Shown here one piece after another: positions 38,201 to 50,558 of a stretch of 64,000 bases of DNA (its first letter is position 1; each line of letters begins with the position of its first letter). A program made the position numbers and the translations under genes. The DNA comes from Diprion similis (Eukaryota; Arthropoda; Insecta; Hymenoptera; Diprionidae): assembly GCF_021155765.1 (NCBI RefSeq), contig NC_060115.1, forward strand, positions 4,568,493 to 4,632,492. The letters are read 5' to 3'. The notes beneath the pieces are model-generated. The model did no database searches. It was not told the DNA's origin and saw only the letters and a list, made by a program, of their open reading frames with translations.

Positions 38201-38775
38201 AACGTAACGATGATATGTGGTTTCAATTTTCCTCCGGATGATAAACCAACGACGTTTCATTCATCGACGGATTATCTCACGCCTGATCTGCACTTTCAGT
38301 CTTTGAACCAACATATTGCACGTTACAACGAGGTTTTATACTCACTTTGTTTGACTCGGAACCGGTGAAAGGGTCTCGTTCGCTTGCGTAGACTCTGGAT
38401 TGATATAAACTTTATATTAATGTTGGTCAAGGATGGCATTAAATATTCTACCATATTACGACATTAATGTAATGATAATTTTGAAGCTGTGTGTACTTCT
38501 CCAACATCGCAATCGAGTCAAAATTCGTCTCCGTTTTTAAATAATGTCCTGCGATATGACACTGCCACTTCGATACCGTTCGAAAGTTCATTCTGTGCCA
38601 AATTGTTTTTGCAAATTAGTATATATATATATATATATATTCCTTGTTCTCTTTATGTTTTTAGATTCGGGATTTCATGGGTGACTTCGTCTTCATCTTT
38701 GCAGTATCTTTGCCACTTTATATATTCGTGGAGCTTCCGTTGTATCGTTTAACAAAAGAAATGTTCAAGAAGTAG
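32263..38775 (+). CDS. NRF5: NRF-6-like acyltransferase-3 membrane protein
   Basis: Eleven exons: 32263-32479, 32660-32895, 34993-35204, 35588-35658, 35851-36056, 36753-37079, 37164-37357, 37467-37593, 37723-37912, 38009-38151, 38665-38775. They total 2034 nt (677 residues). A signal peptide covers about residues 1-23, with a second ATG at codon 8. The NRF domain shows IWAISMIDAAGK, GNFDQC and CLPSTC. The acyltransferase core has R285 and H296 (LEGMR...VMTH), VDTFLFVSG, SWYLSADMQ and HVGYGG. The 327-nt exon fuses what are separate 161- and 169-nt exons in NRF1-NRF4; NRF6 shares this fusion, so the two are sisters. The exon 1 donor (GTTCGT) and exon 9 donor (GTGGGG) are weak but give the expected joins. 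The tail is short and basic. Intron 2 (2.1 kb) carries a fold-back element. Confidence 0.9.
33639..34296. mobile_element. Palindromic fold-back element in NRF5 intron 2
   Basis: Inverted arms at about 33639-33912 and 34015-34296 match at roughly eight bases in ten. The ends read TTACGTGGGT and its complement. Internal matches include AGACCCAGTATTTTC with AGACCCGGTATTTTC and CGATAACTCCTGCTA on both arms. The middle (33913-34014) is an unpaired loop. There is no transposase frame. Its sequence differs from the NRF4 element, so two separate families are present. Confidence 0.8.
36232..36253. repeat. (GA)n microsatellite in NRF5 intron 5
   Basis: Eleven GA-type dinucleotides in a row within the 0.7-kb fifth intron of NRF5. 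Confidence 0.95.
38620..38640. repeat. (TA)n microsatellite in NRF5 last intron
   Basis: About ten TA dinucleotides, 24 bases upstream of the final NRF5 exon, in the region where the branch point and pyrimidine tract lie. Confidence 0.95.
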
Positions 38776-38804
38776 TAATAATTGTAATATTAAAATGACG
38801 GTTT

Positions 38805-38810
38805 AATAAA
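38805..38810 (+). promoter_or_regulatory. Poly(A) signal of NRF5
   Basis: AATAAA lies 30 bases past the NRF5 stop codon. Confidence 0.65.
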
Positions 38811-39881
38811 ATTGCCGTAAGTCACTCGCCTGGTGTTATTCCAAATATTGTTTTCTACATCACGTCGTTGTTATTGATTCCACTAATGGGTGTACACTAA
38901 TTTTGCCGTCCGCATACCCACAAACACCGCCATGTCCCGCGGCAATTCCCCACGATAATTTGCTCTTTCAAAAATTCCTATCGTTACAGAACGCCAGCCT
39001 GAAATAGGAATTCCCGGTGTAATAAAATTCTAAAAGAAATTCAGACCACGTAAAGAAATCAACGACTAATGGGTATAGTACAAAAACCCTGGATTTCCCA
39101 GATCTGTACCTGGACCCACGCTGCGTCAATGGCATAAAAAACGATGAATCAATGAAGTGGTTTAGCATATTGACTTTGGTCATTCTTAGCGTGAATTGGC
39201 TCGTTCGTTTTACATACCACGACAGTGCAGGTCTCATACCTGAAATTATCTTTCAAAAAGAAAATGAAAAAAAAAAATGAAAAAAAAACATTATAAAAAT
39301 AATTCGCGATGCAGCGCAGACGTCAGACGCGAGGGTGGACGAGAACACGAGCAAACAAGCATGAGTGCGGTAAGCATGTGGACTAGTAAGAGACGAACGA
39401 TTGGAAGTTTCCTAGCGATGTCGTTCGACGTGTTGTTATTTTGAAAATCAGCCCCGAGCCAGTCGCCTGCACAGGTAAATATTATTGGTCGAATGGAGAT
39501 GAGGCCGATAGCGGAAGCGGCGGTAGTTCTTACAACCACCGAGGAGGTGTTGGCTCCGTGGTAATCGCGCGAATCTGGGAATGGTGGTGTTTACCCAGAA
39601 CCATGCTGGAGACGTGAATGATTTTGGTAGGGGTCAGTCTGCGCGCGAAAGTGTCCAACGGTGTCCGTTCGACTACTTTGCTCGTCGGCTAGTTCGTAGG
39701 ACTATTCTTCCCAGGCAATCGGCCCGAGTGAGAGGAAGAGGTGTTTTCTGTTTCCTACTCGTTATACCGACTACTACTACTACTACTACTAGTCTACTAC
39801 TAGCCGAAACTGATCGGCGGCTGTCCTGTTCGGGGATTGCTGTCAGCGAGTTTTATGTAAGCCCTTAGATCTTAAAGAGTC
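38811..39881. other. Spacer between NRF5 and NRF6
   Basis: About 1.1 kb with no supported gene. The second half becomes richer in CpG towards the NRF6 promoter. It contains an (ACT)n run near 39771. Confidence 0.5.
39771..39799. repeat. (ACT)n trinucleotide repeat
   Basis: Nine or so CTA/ACT units, about 110 bases upstream of the NRF6 TATA box. Confidence 0.9.
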
Positions 39882-39919
39882 TATATAAGACGACGCTCTC
39901 GCTCAGATAATTCCTCAGT
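39882..39919 (+). promoter_or_regulatory. Core promoter of NRF6: TATATAAG box plus initiator
   Basis: TATATAAG lies at 39882-39889. TCAG occurs at 39903-39906 and a full TCAGT at 39915-39919. Either initiator leaves a leader of under 25 bases before the ATG at 39924. The box-to-start distances (23 and 35 bases) straddle the usual 28-31. Confidence 0.6.
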
Positions 39920-39923
39920 CAAA

Positions 39924-42900
39924 ATGCGTGCCGTTTCGTTGGTGGTGTTGTACGGCTTGTGTCTCAACGTTCCGGCTCAGAGCACTGCAATTCTCGCCAG
40001 TTGCACCGGTGCCGTCACCGGCAGCGATACCATCAACGCATCCAGTGTTCGACGACCGGTTACCAGCGGCTTAAATTTGACCCACAACCAGACCCTTGCC
40101 GTCCCGAAACATGCTTTTCAAAAAAATATATCCGACCTACTCGACGACGACGACGACGTCGACGACGAGCTCGTTGCAAGCCCGGGTCAAGATTTCAACC
40201 ACTTGTCACTCGGACCCAGTGCACCTCAGAATTGGATTACACAGGTGATATCGACGTTGACCCCGCTTCCGGATAACCTTGGGATCGCCTGCCAGAGGGA
40301 CACGCAGACGTATTTACAGGAACTGAGTAACTTCACCCACTGGGCCGTCAGGAGTGAGTAATTTTATTGGTCAAACGGTCTTCACTTCGATTTATTCATC
40401 TTTTTACCGGGATCGTTATTTCACTTGTGCTGGTTGTTTAACCGGAAGTCTTGCAACCGTTTCACGTGTCAGCTCGCGAATTGTGCTTTGGGAATAGATA
40501 AAAATTTATCGTACGTCTAACGCTTCCGAGTAAGAGCTGGTGATGTAAATATGCATGCGAGAAAAGAAGAGTTTTCGTTCTCTCACAATTAAACTGTGAA
40601 AGTTGAGCCAACGGTGAAGTATGTATTCTGTGAAAGTGAATGCAGTGATGGAAAATGCATTTTAATATACAATTGTGGACAGTGACGGTTTACCTGAAAA
40701 ATAGAAAATTAAAAAAGCATATCGCTGTGCAGATTTATTTTAACTTATGGCGGAAGAATGGCACACGCGTGTCAATCGTACTCATATTGATTTTACTTTA
40801 CACTGTTACTCGGATGGTGTAACACGTACATCACATCCGCGCGATTCATTCAATGTATAAAGAAACCGTTACCTCAATCTCTTTTATATACATACATTAC
40901 GCGTATCAGTATACATGTGTATAGAATATTACGCAAGGAGAAAGAAAGTAAAAACTGGTATACCAGTTACGCGAGAGACCATCTAGCGATCTCAAAACTT
41001 GCGCAATTAATGATCCAGCCGGAAGATCGGCTGGCTTCGCGTATTTTTTAGGAATTACGAATTCACCGGGACATTCACACACGTTTTATATTTGCTGTTT
41101 CAAAATTTATCTAGCCTCATAACTATTGGCAGATTGATTCTAAGTTTCGGCTTCACGTTCATACGTATCTTGTTTACTCAACTGTACAACGATTTGGGTT
41201 TCAATTTCACTCTCGGTCAGGAAATTATCTGAATATCTAACGTTTTTTTCTCCGCGAAGTTTGGGCAATGTTAATTACTCACTATCACATGAGATATTTT
41301 ATGACCATAAGTCAGCAAAGTTTGAAACAGATCATTTCACTTGATTCTTAGACCGAGAGCAGCATTTTCAATTCGGTATTCCAAAGTCTATGAGGAAAAA
41401 CATATGGGTCTATGTACAGTGCTGCTGATTAAATTTTCATTTCAAACATAGTACATTAAATTTTTTTTTAGAAATAAGAAAAATTTTACAATTCTGTATC
41501 AAGTCAAGTTTATCACGTACACGATAATCAGAGTAGGAACTGCTTGAAAGTTCTTAGCGTTTTATAATTTTTTTTGCATATTTTTATTTCCCAAGAAATT
41601 TTTTAATTTCCGATGATTCTCTACTTCATAGAAAAAAAAAAGAAAAAAAAAAATTGTGTCATTTCAAAAAAGCTACGCACAGATCCAATTATATTTCTAA
41701 ATCAGATGGTGATATTCAAAGTTGTTTTTTTACACCCGTAACGCTGTGTTGCTTTGGAAATTGTGATACTATTAAAAATCCAACTATAAACGAAGCAGTC
41801 TATACTTGGAATCGAAAATTGAATCGCGTTGAACTTGCAGGAAAACAAACTGTTCCAAATATTATGTAAATATTTTGTACGCGGCTCACTAATTGATCTG
41901 AATAAGAATCATAGAATTTTGGATTATAGACATGGGACCGTACTAAAACAACGAATCACGTCTTGCTGCGCAACAGATAAATATATGTAATTTAATGATT
42001 AATTATTTCATCCATCCGAGAGATATGTGTGTAATATTTTACAAAGGCGCATTGTACTCTCAAGCATGACGCGATCGACCTCAATTCAAGGTTCATTATG
42101 ATGTGATCCATGCTATTATTCTCTTCGTTTTCACATGTTTCTCTCATTCCCCTCAGTGATGGACGCCAGTGCGAAGTTTCCCCACGGTATTCTTATGGGG
42201 AATATACGCAGCATGGGTGACTTCGACGAGTGTCTTTGGACGGAAACTGACCAGGAAATTGAGCCGAAGTACTGTCTCGCCTCCGTTTATAATCTGGATG
42301 TGAAGAACACGTATCCGGTGTACGACAAGCTTCAAGAAATCGTTCGAACCATGACCATCGGCCGAATGAACATGGAGACGTACGAAACGACCATGGTACG
42401 TGCAACGCACCTCGCACATTCCATCGGAGGAAAAAAACGTGGTTCCTAAGTGCCAACGAGGGTCGTTTAACTTAGTACCTAATATTCTTTTCCAAACCAG
42501 GGAACCATACCAATGCAGAGGTCAGGACGAATCGAATGGGCCATGTGCATTCCGGCAACCTGTTCCCCCGTCGACGTTGAGATAATGCTGAACGCCGCCG
42601 GAAAGCGGATCTTCCCTGAATTGGATATCAGAGCGACGGTGCACTCGAAGGATTGTTATACGAACTCGCAGCCACAGGGCTTCTCCTTGAGGGATAAGCT
42701 CATTTTGTAAGTTTATCATGTCGAGGTAAAGACACTTCGGGGGTATAACCGCGGCTGATTTTTTCGCAGATTAAGCATGATGGTCATCGTTTCATTGGTC
42801 GTCGTTGGGACGCTTCGGGACCATGACGGCGCTAACAATAACAACAACAACAACAACCAGGACGAAGGTGAGGATATATCGCGAGAACACTTTTTACTTC

Positions 42901-44590
42901 CGAGTAAAGTGCAGATTCGACGAATTTCTGTTAGTGACAAAGAACTGTTTGCCAGTGATTGATCGTTTTTTTTTTCAGAAAAACCACTAGGCGTGAAGGT
43001 ACTGGACGCGTTCTCATTGAAACGGTCTTGGAAAAATCTCACCGACTTTTCGCCCAGCCGATCCAGCAGACAGATCGAATGCCTGGACGGTTTACGAGGA
43101 ATTTCGTCGCTCTGGGTTGTCATGGGTCATCAGGCTCTCCTGGCATCCTCCAGTCCTTACTCGGACAAAGTGACTTTTTTTAACGTAAGACCATTTTCGG
43201 GTGCACGTTTCGCACCTCGAGTCAGGCTTGGAGTCTGTTCTTTTGGGGGTTGATATTTGGCATTAAGGAAGCAATATGTTCGCGGCTAATTGTGAGCAGG
43301 ATTTTTGCAAAGCTTTCTGCGAATCAATTCACGTCTTTGTTGAAAAACCTTTAGCTCACTGACGTCAATGCAAAGTGCAAAGTACTCTCACTAATACCTG
43401 AAAGTAATTACTTTGACTTATGTACTGCGAAACCGCGGAATAATTACACGTGAAACTGAGTACAGACTAGAGCGTTTGTGCCGGCAAATATGCTCAAGTT
43501 AATGTATGCATATTTGCAGTGGTACGTTCGAATGAGTCAAATTTGTGCAAAATTTTCTCACTTCGACCGCATGAATCGGCAATTTTCATTATTTTTTTCT
43601 ACCGGAAAAAGAACATAAAAATTCAACACTCGACACTCGGGATGAAATTTACATTCGCGTATACTGTAATCGTCAAACCAATAGGTAATGTAAATCTTCG
43701 AACTTTGAAACAGCATGTTTTGGATGTTTGCGAAACGAAATCTGTTTAACGTTACCGAAATCATCTCTTAGACGCAACAGTACACCATCCTCATGATTCT
43801 CTGGAATTTCTTTTTACCCGTCGACACTTTTCTCGTCATCGGCGGCCTCGTTCGCTGTTACAACCTGATACCAGGATTGGAAAAGCGAACTGTAAATCAC
43901 TGGAAAAGTGCCATTACAAGGTACCTCAGACTGACGCCGGCACTCCTGGTCGTTATCGGTCTCTACGTATCGGTCATGTACAGAATATCGAACGGACCGC
44001 TCTGGAATCGGCACGTAGGCGAAAACAAGGTCGCTTGTGAATGGAACTGGTGGAAGACTGTCTTCTACGTAAATAATTACATATACAACGAGCGTGAGGG
44101 ATATCACTTGGTATGTTAAATTATTCTTCATACGTATTAAATTAGCTGAACAAAAAAAAAATAATTAAAAAAAAAATCTGGCTTGAAGTTCATTCCAAAC
44201 TTGACTTAGCACGAGTACCAGAGGTTATTTGGTAATAGAATGACCTACGACCAAGTTTGTTGATTCGCGTCTGATCAGATAACGCACAAGACTCCGCCAT
44301 GGTCGAACACCTCGTTTATTTAAAAAATTTTTGCTTCTTATTCTAATCGTGATTTCAGTGTCTGCTCCAATCCTGGTACACGTCCGTGGACATGCAACTG
44401 TACCTGTTGGCGCCGCTGCTGATAGTCCCACTGTGGCGTAATCCCAAGCTGGGGATGCCTTTGCTGATAACAGTAGCTGGAATCGCGACTGCAGTCGAAT
44501 ACGCGACGATTGTGTTGAACAAGTTACCAGGACTGCCGATAACGATGCACTCGGAGTAAGTTGAACGGCACTGGAATGCCGCATGGCATT

Positions 44591-44626
<36 letters not shown>

Positions 44627-45822
44627 AATCAGGACTAATTGTGCCGAAGTCCATGCCTCTTGCGTTGAGAGTAAGGCTGCGGAACCGCGGTTATTCAATG
44701 GCTTAACCGCGCGGCGCATAACATAAGTAGAAAGTGTGCAACACGTGGGTACGCGCCGATTACGAGGTTCCGTAGTATCATCGGTGTGTTATATTATTGT
44801 GTCGGGAAAGTTGAGGTTCTCTGAAACACATTCCGCCGATCTTAGGTTCCCGGGACCTCGGTCTTGTCCCGTTGCAGTTAAATGCTCGCTGACGAACGCT
44901 GGAAATCATTCTTCATTTCACTCATATTTACCTCTCTTTCCTTTTCAGCGACATTGCCATTCTCACCTACGTGCGAACTTTCTATTTCGTTTCCCACACC
45001 AGAGCGATGCCCTATTTGATCGGTATTGCAACGGGATACCTAATGCACCGGTACAAGACCATCACTCTGTCGAAGGTAGGACAGCTCTTCAACAACACAC
45101 ACGTGTCCGTTATTATCGCTACTTACCTCACCTCACCATTTCGTGACACTTTAATTCCAGACCCTGCTGACCATAGGCTGGCCCTTGGCGATGCTTGGCT
45201 TGTTTTGGCCTCTTTTTGGGTCTCTGGGCTATCTGGCAATCGATTACCCTCTTGGATCTTGGAGACACGCGTACTTCGGAGCGTTTCACAAGTCGGTTTG
45301 GGCTGTGGCCATTTCCTGGATAATCGTCGCCTGTCATAACGGCTACGGAGGTTCGTTTTCGACATTGAAATTTCTACATTACGTCACCTGGCATTGCTCG
45401 CATCGAAGAATTATTTTCGAAAAAATTCATCTTTCTTTCAGGAGCGATCAACGCGTTTCTTTCCAGCAGGGTACTGAAGTTCCTCTCTAGAATATCGTAT
45501 TCCGTATTTTTGCTTCACATGGCAATCCTCCTGTGTTTCACAGGGTACCTGAGAGTTCCGAAGCACACAGATTTCCCCTCAATAGTGAGTATAATTTCTT
45601 CCTTCGATTTGAAATGTGACGTGTCAAGCTATTGGTAATTCTACTGTAAAGCGTGAAGCAATTTTTATCCCTAAAATTTTTCAGATGAAGGAAATGGTCG
45701 GTGAACTGAGCGTCGTTATCACCCTGTCAATCATCCTTCACCTCAGCGTCGAGGCGCCGTTTGCGGAACTGTCTCAGATAGTATTCAGAAAAACAAAGCG
45801 GGAAGTTAAGAAGTTAAAGTAG
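39924..45822 (+). CDS. NRF6: NRF-6-like acyltransferase-3 membrane protein
   Basis: Eleven exons: 39924-40353, 42157-42395, 42501-42706, 42770-42867, 42979-43184, 43772-44110, 44359-44555, 44949-45075, 45161-45350, 45442-45584, 45685-45822. They total 2313 nt (770 residues). Residues 1-20 are a signal peptide. A longer N-terminal spacer follows, with several Asn-x-Ser/Thr sites and a short Asp run (DDDDDVDDE). The NRF domain has HWAVRMMDASAK, GDFDEC and CIPATC. The acyltransferase core has R364 and H375 (LDGLR...VMGH), VDTFLVIGG, SWYTSVDMQ and HNGYGG. A run of seven Asn (in exon 4) sits between the first membrane helix and the catalytic motif. The 339-nt exon 6 is the same fusion as in NRF5. 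The first intron is 1.8 kb, with nothing recognised in it. Confidence 0.9.
44595..44623. repeat. (TA)n microsatellite in NRF6 intron 7
   Basis: About fourteen TA dinucleotides, 40 bases after the donor of intron 7. Confidence 0.95.
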
Positions 45823-46077
45823 CTTTCGACTAACGTTATTACCCGGTGTCGAGTCGCTGGTAGTATCGCGTCGTTTTTCCGAAGTGCCGCGTTTGTAACG
45901 GGGCGGTTATTGTTATTGGTATTTATGTAAGTACCACTCGGCAACATTCGAGATGGTAAAGAGACGAATGAGTGAATTATGTTGTTGTATATATGTTGTA
46001 TATTGTATGTAGGTATTTATTTTTATGAATGGCGTTAAGCTGCGACGCTCGCGACGTTCACTTAAGTAGCCTGTATG

Positions 46078-46083
46078 AATAAA
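46078..46083 (+). promoter_or_regulatory. Poly(A) signal of NRF6
   Basis: AATAAA lies about 255 bases past the NRF6 stop codon and is the first exact copy. Confidence 0.6.
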
Positions 46084-49000
46084 ATGAATATTCTTTATGT
46101 TATGTAATAATCACGCGTCGATCACGTGTATTCCACCGTCACCAAACGCCACATCCGTTTCTTAGCGTACGTAGCTTTTCCTGCTTCGAATTTTGATCTT
46201 CCCGAATATTCGGACTCCAGTTCCTGTACGTATCAGGAACGTCTCGTCTCGTCTCGTCTCGTCTCGTCTCGTTAGTAGGCTGGTTATTTCTCGTCTACCC
46301 TCGACGAAAACATGTACGTACATACACCTCGGCATTGTTGATTTCAACGGAGTGCTGGCATGTACAACAAGGCACATGCCGTATGCTTCCATGGTACGAA
46401 CGTGCGTCGACTGCGAAGGGCCGACGAGGAAGACGCGCCTCCTCTCGACGACGGCGTCGCCGTTCTTCTCTGTTGCCAAAATAAATAGCACGAGTTCGTT
46501 GAAACTAAAGTACACGGGCCACGTACCACTCTGCTTGGTTAGATACGCGTCCTGGTGGTTCTTCCTCTCTGCGTGACGGCGCACCTGCCAGCGACGATGT
46601 ACGTTGTGATTTTACAAATTCCCAATACCTACATTTTTCTTCCACAACTCAAGATTATTCCCTGCCAAATTCGAAGTCAATATCGAGATTAATTCTTCTC
46701 ACATTTGTCGGAAAGCGTCGTTTCGTGACGCGAGCATAGACTTCCGGTAGAATATAATCGAGGAACCCATTTCCTTGGGTCTCGTCTGACTTCAATGTCA
46801 TTTTCACTGTGGAAGTTAGAAGCATCGCGAAAATTTTCTTTTTTATGTAGCTTAGGAAACGTTCTCTCCAATGTGAAACAAGCTTATCAGCCACTTTACT
46901 GTCGCGTTTTCGAGAGGCTATAGCTGCAGGGTTCCGTCGACGACGACAACGAGAAACATCCGATGACCTCCCGTGGTATTTGCATAGTTGGATATTCATG
47001 TGGGTAAAACCGTACACGGTCCTTTGCTTGTAGGCGTTCTAATGTGCGGAGGCATCGCAGCATCCTACTTGTCATTACAGAAGTACAGTGTACGGTTTTA
47101 ATTGAAACGTGGAATTGCGAATCACCGGTTTTTTCATTGATTTCATGGATAAGACACGAGGAGGGAATTTAATTCCGATGGAAATTATTCCCTCGGCCGA
47201 TCTTGTATAAGCAGCAAACGGCAGGACACTCGTGAATACGGAGGCAACTCTTAGATCCTGAGCGAGTTAAAAGAAATACTTGAGCCAATATTATCAATCA
47301 ATTTGTCGTCTTTGCTAATGAAATAAGACTGTGGCCTCCCTTTGCTTTACCTACCCTCTCTTCCTCCAGTCCGCGCTCCGAGTCTTGGCTCTCGTATTCT
47401 CGTCATCTCCTTTCGCTTTGCTATAACTCTTCAGTAATTACTACGATTATTTACAAGATTGTCTCTGGAGATTGAAGAAATACAAGCTTCAAGCGGATCT
47501 CAGGTTCCGGAGCCTTGCCAGAGGGTTTAATCCGATCAACCGAGGAATCGACGAGGTGACTATTCGTCTGTAATTTATTAGAGAGTAAAGATTAGCGATT
47601 GCGTATCTTTTTTTTCGGGAAAAAAATGAAAACAAGAAAAAGAAAAGAAAAGAAAAAAAAAAAAAAACTACGAAGAATACTTGAAAATGAAAATAACAAT
47701 AATAATTGAAGCACGTAATCACATCTCTCTGTCGGACGAAACGCGGACGAAGGGCTAAAATTTGAGTCGGATGGCTCGCGGGTTCGAATGAAAAGTTTTG
47801 TTGGTAAACTTCGTTTCCTTCAACCCCCGAGGAGAATAATAATTATGAATAATTAATTAGACGGTGGGAAAGGTCTTTCGCCGGGGATGTTACACCGTCA
47901 TGTTTATTCAATCCTAATAAGCGACAGCAATCCGGAGCGCGACGTAAATTATAGAGGCTGTCTCGAAGGTCACGGGGTTGGTTCGTTGGAAGTCTCACTC
48001 GCGAACTACGGCCGAGGTTCTCCTCGTCCCCGAAGAACCGGTACCCCCAGGTAGACGGAGGAGGGGATGGACTCCCTGGATGCCCCCTAGTCAGCCGGTT
48101 TATAAGTTGAGTTGAGCAGATCCTTCGTGGGAACCGGGGACTGCAGCTTCCGCCGCACGCGTCTCACGTCTCGGATGCTGCACGGTAGCCCGGTTCCCGC
48201 TCCAAGTGTAATCTCTAAGCTCCTAAAAGGCACTCGCTTTCCTTCCACCCGTCTCCGACCTCCCGAAACATCTCGTCCCCCTTTTTGTTCCTGCATCCCT
48301 GACGATTCGTACGGTAAAATCCCGCCAACTTGTCGGAGGGTGGGGGGGTTTGCAGAACGGGCACTTATGGGGCGGCTGCTCGGAGGCTTACACATTCCAC
48401 TGTACCAGTGAGCCGATTTTTTCGTGGTTCTTGCCTCGGACATCCCCTCGGACTGGAGTAACCTGCGTTGATCACTGGAATTTCCCGGCGATGGTTCCCT
48501 GCCACAGAATTCGTGGTCGGTGATCAGGCAGCGGGAAAGATATCAGTGAACAATAATTATTCATATCAATTCCGCACTTCCGGCTAATGTGTGAAAGGGA
48601 AGTCAACGGGCGTTAACAATTACGCCGACCACCATTGAACCCCGAACCCGGTTCTCAGCGCTGTGATTTATTTCACGCGGTAACCTGAAATTCTCGGCTC
48701 TACCACGCAACCGGGGTTTGGTTGGTAGCTACATGGATGGATGTACGTGGATGTAGACAGATGGACGGAGAGACGGACAAACGTCAATTATATTGTCGAG
48801 CGAAATCAAACGTGGCGCGCTCGATGCATATTGAATAATATTCGGTATCAAATGCCATTCCGATATACATAGTTTGTGTAGATATATAACGTATGTTGTA
48901 GGTGTGTGTATTGAATGAAGGAAAATTCCCGACGAATAATTGTCGGATGTATAAAGCGTGTTTGTGTTCGCGGTGCTGATCGCGCAAAAGGCAGAGCTTT

Positions 49001-49363
49001 GAGCTGAAAACCGAGCCTGAGTTTCTATCGAATGTTGCACCGCGATTAATCCTTGCTACGAATACCTACTTTCGTTAACATTCCTGCTTTTTTTTTAAAT
49101 TTTTATGCTTCTCCGGTCTTTCGAATTACCGAATCGCCTTCAGGCCGCCAACCATGTTTTTTTTTCTTGTTTTATTTTGTAATATAGTTATAATCGCCGT
49201 ACGAATGTATCAACTAATAGATACAATAGATAAGTAGAATCATAGAGACCTCCAACGTATTCAAGGATTTTAAATAATTTGACTTTTGGCGTCCGTAAGA
49301 AAGTAAATCAGCCATCTAATCTCTCGAATACGTCAAAGCCCAACAATCACCGAATATCTAAAG
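46084..49363. other. Spacer between NRF6 and the UGT gene
   Basis: No supported gene in 3.3 kb. The section 47950-48450 is GC-rich with overlapping open frames on both strands (99 and 118 codons), none with a recognisable motif. It may be regulatory. Confidence 0.5.
46241..46271. repeat. (GTCTC)n pentanucleotide repeat
   Basis: Six tandem GTCTC units. They also generate the repeated Arg-Arg-Asp-Glu-Thr stretch in a chance open frame on the minus strand. Confidence 0.95.
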
Positions 49364-50525
49364 TTAATTTGTTTTCAGTTTCGGTAGCAACGTTTGCGCA
49401 GACTTTCTAATAATTAGTCGGATGAACTTGTACAGCATATAGATGGCCAGGATAGCAGTCAGAAGAACGAAGGCCAGGACATCGAGAAGTTCTCGCTGGT
49501 ACCAGGGCCAATGACGAAGTCTCGGTCGCAGGTGAGGAGCACCGTTATGCCTGACGACGTATTCTATCCACCACATCGCTCTATCCATTGGGTCTTCGAT
49601 TTGGTCGTTGAGTAGTTGACGAAACTTCATCATTCTTTCCTTGTACCTGTACATGTCACATAACAGAATGTACACTTTCATGTTGCGACATTTTTCGCGT
49701 TAGTGTCACTTCATTTTGACTCGAGATAATTACCCTTTGTCCTCGATGACCTCGATGATGGCTTCTCTAAGTTCATCCCCGGATAGTGGCTTGAAATTTA
49801 CCAACTTGCCAAGTTTAATGGATTCAAGTTTACGCACGTTGAAATACTGGTCACCAAAAACAGGTATACCTACCATCGGGACGCTGTAGTGTATGGCTTC
49901 TTCCGTGCTTTCTCGTCCACCTTGATAAACGAAGAGCTTGATGTTCGGATGGGCTGAAATTATAAAAGGACTCTTCCATTTATTTGATTCGATCAAATCA
50001 CGAGGCGAATTCCCAGGCGCGACTTCGTACCAAGGACGTCTTGTCGAGGTAACCACTCTGATATGAAAACGTTGTCCGGCTTGCCGTTGAGTGAATTTTG
50101 CTCCCATTTCCAGAGAATTCGGTATGGCATAGCGGCGAAAATGGTTATCAGAGTACGTATCTTTTCGGGAGGTAGGTGGTCACTCAGAACGTTTGTGCCT
50201 AAGTTAAAGTAAATAAATCCCTCTTTAGCACCGTCCAGAAACTGCTTCAAGTCCTGAAAAAGAAATTCAAATTTCAACAAAGGTATAAAAATTAACAGTT
50301 TACAAAAACGTCGTGATTCACACGTGCGGTTGTCACATTACTTACTTGGTCAAGACCTTTTAATTGGCCTTTCAAATGGCAACCTCCTATGTGGATGATG
50401 TTAGGTAAGCTCGGCTTCGGGTACTCGAGCAATGGATGACTACTCGTTAATACTAGACTCATCTCCGTGCTTAGATTCTCAACACTTGGCATATACGGTC
50501 CGAAATATTTTCTCACCAGTCTCTC
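49364..50525 (-). CDS. UDP-glycosyltransferase, C-terminal half intact (gene 5' end damaged)
   Basis: Four minus-strand exons join in frame: 50525-50346, 50253-50031, 49953-49734 and 49646-49364, giving 906 nt (301 residues plus stop). The piece starts with ERLVRKYFGPYMP and NIIHIGGCHLKG. The UDP-sugar-binding half follows, with GFIYFNLGTNV, ILWKWE, EWLPRQDVLAHPN, then LFVYQGGRESTEEAI, VPMVGIPVFGDQ and N. The usual HGG is QGG, which other insect enzymes also have. It ends with WWIEYVVRHNGAPHLR, a membrane helix (VLAFVLLTAILAIYMLY) and a basic tail, the normal ER-lumen type I layout. UGTs of about 520 residues conjugate sugars to lipophilic compounds, pigments and toxins. The acceptor-binding N-terminal half is missing as a usable frame upstream. 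I infer a pseudogene or recent loss, unless a distant alternative start exists. Confidence 0.78.
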
Positions 50526-50558
50526 CTGCCGTGACAATAAATCATACTTTCGTATTAC

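Noticed and set aside
46162-46584. 140-codon minus-strand frame opposite a 127-codon plus frame
   Set aside because: No motif, and part of it is a translated GTCTC pentanucleotide repeat.
48087-48443. Overlapping 118- and 99-codon frames in a GC-rich patch
   Set aside because: GC-rich DNA has few stops; no homology is recognised in either frame.
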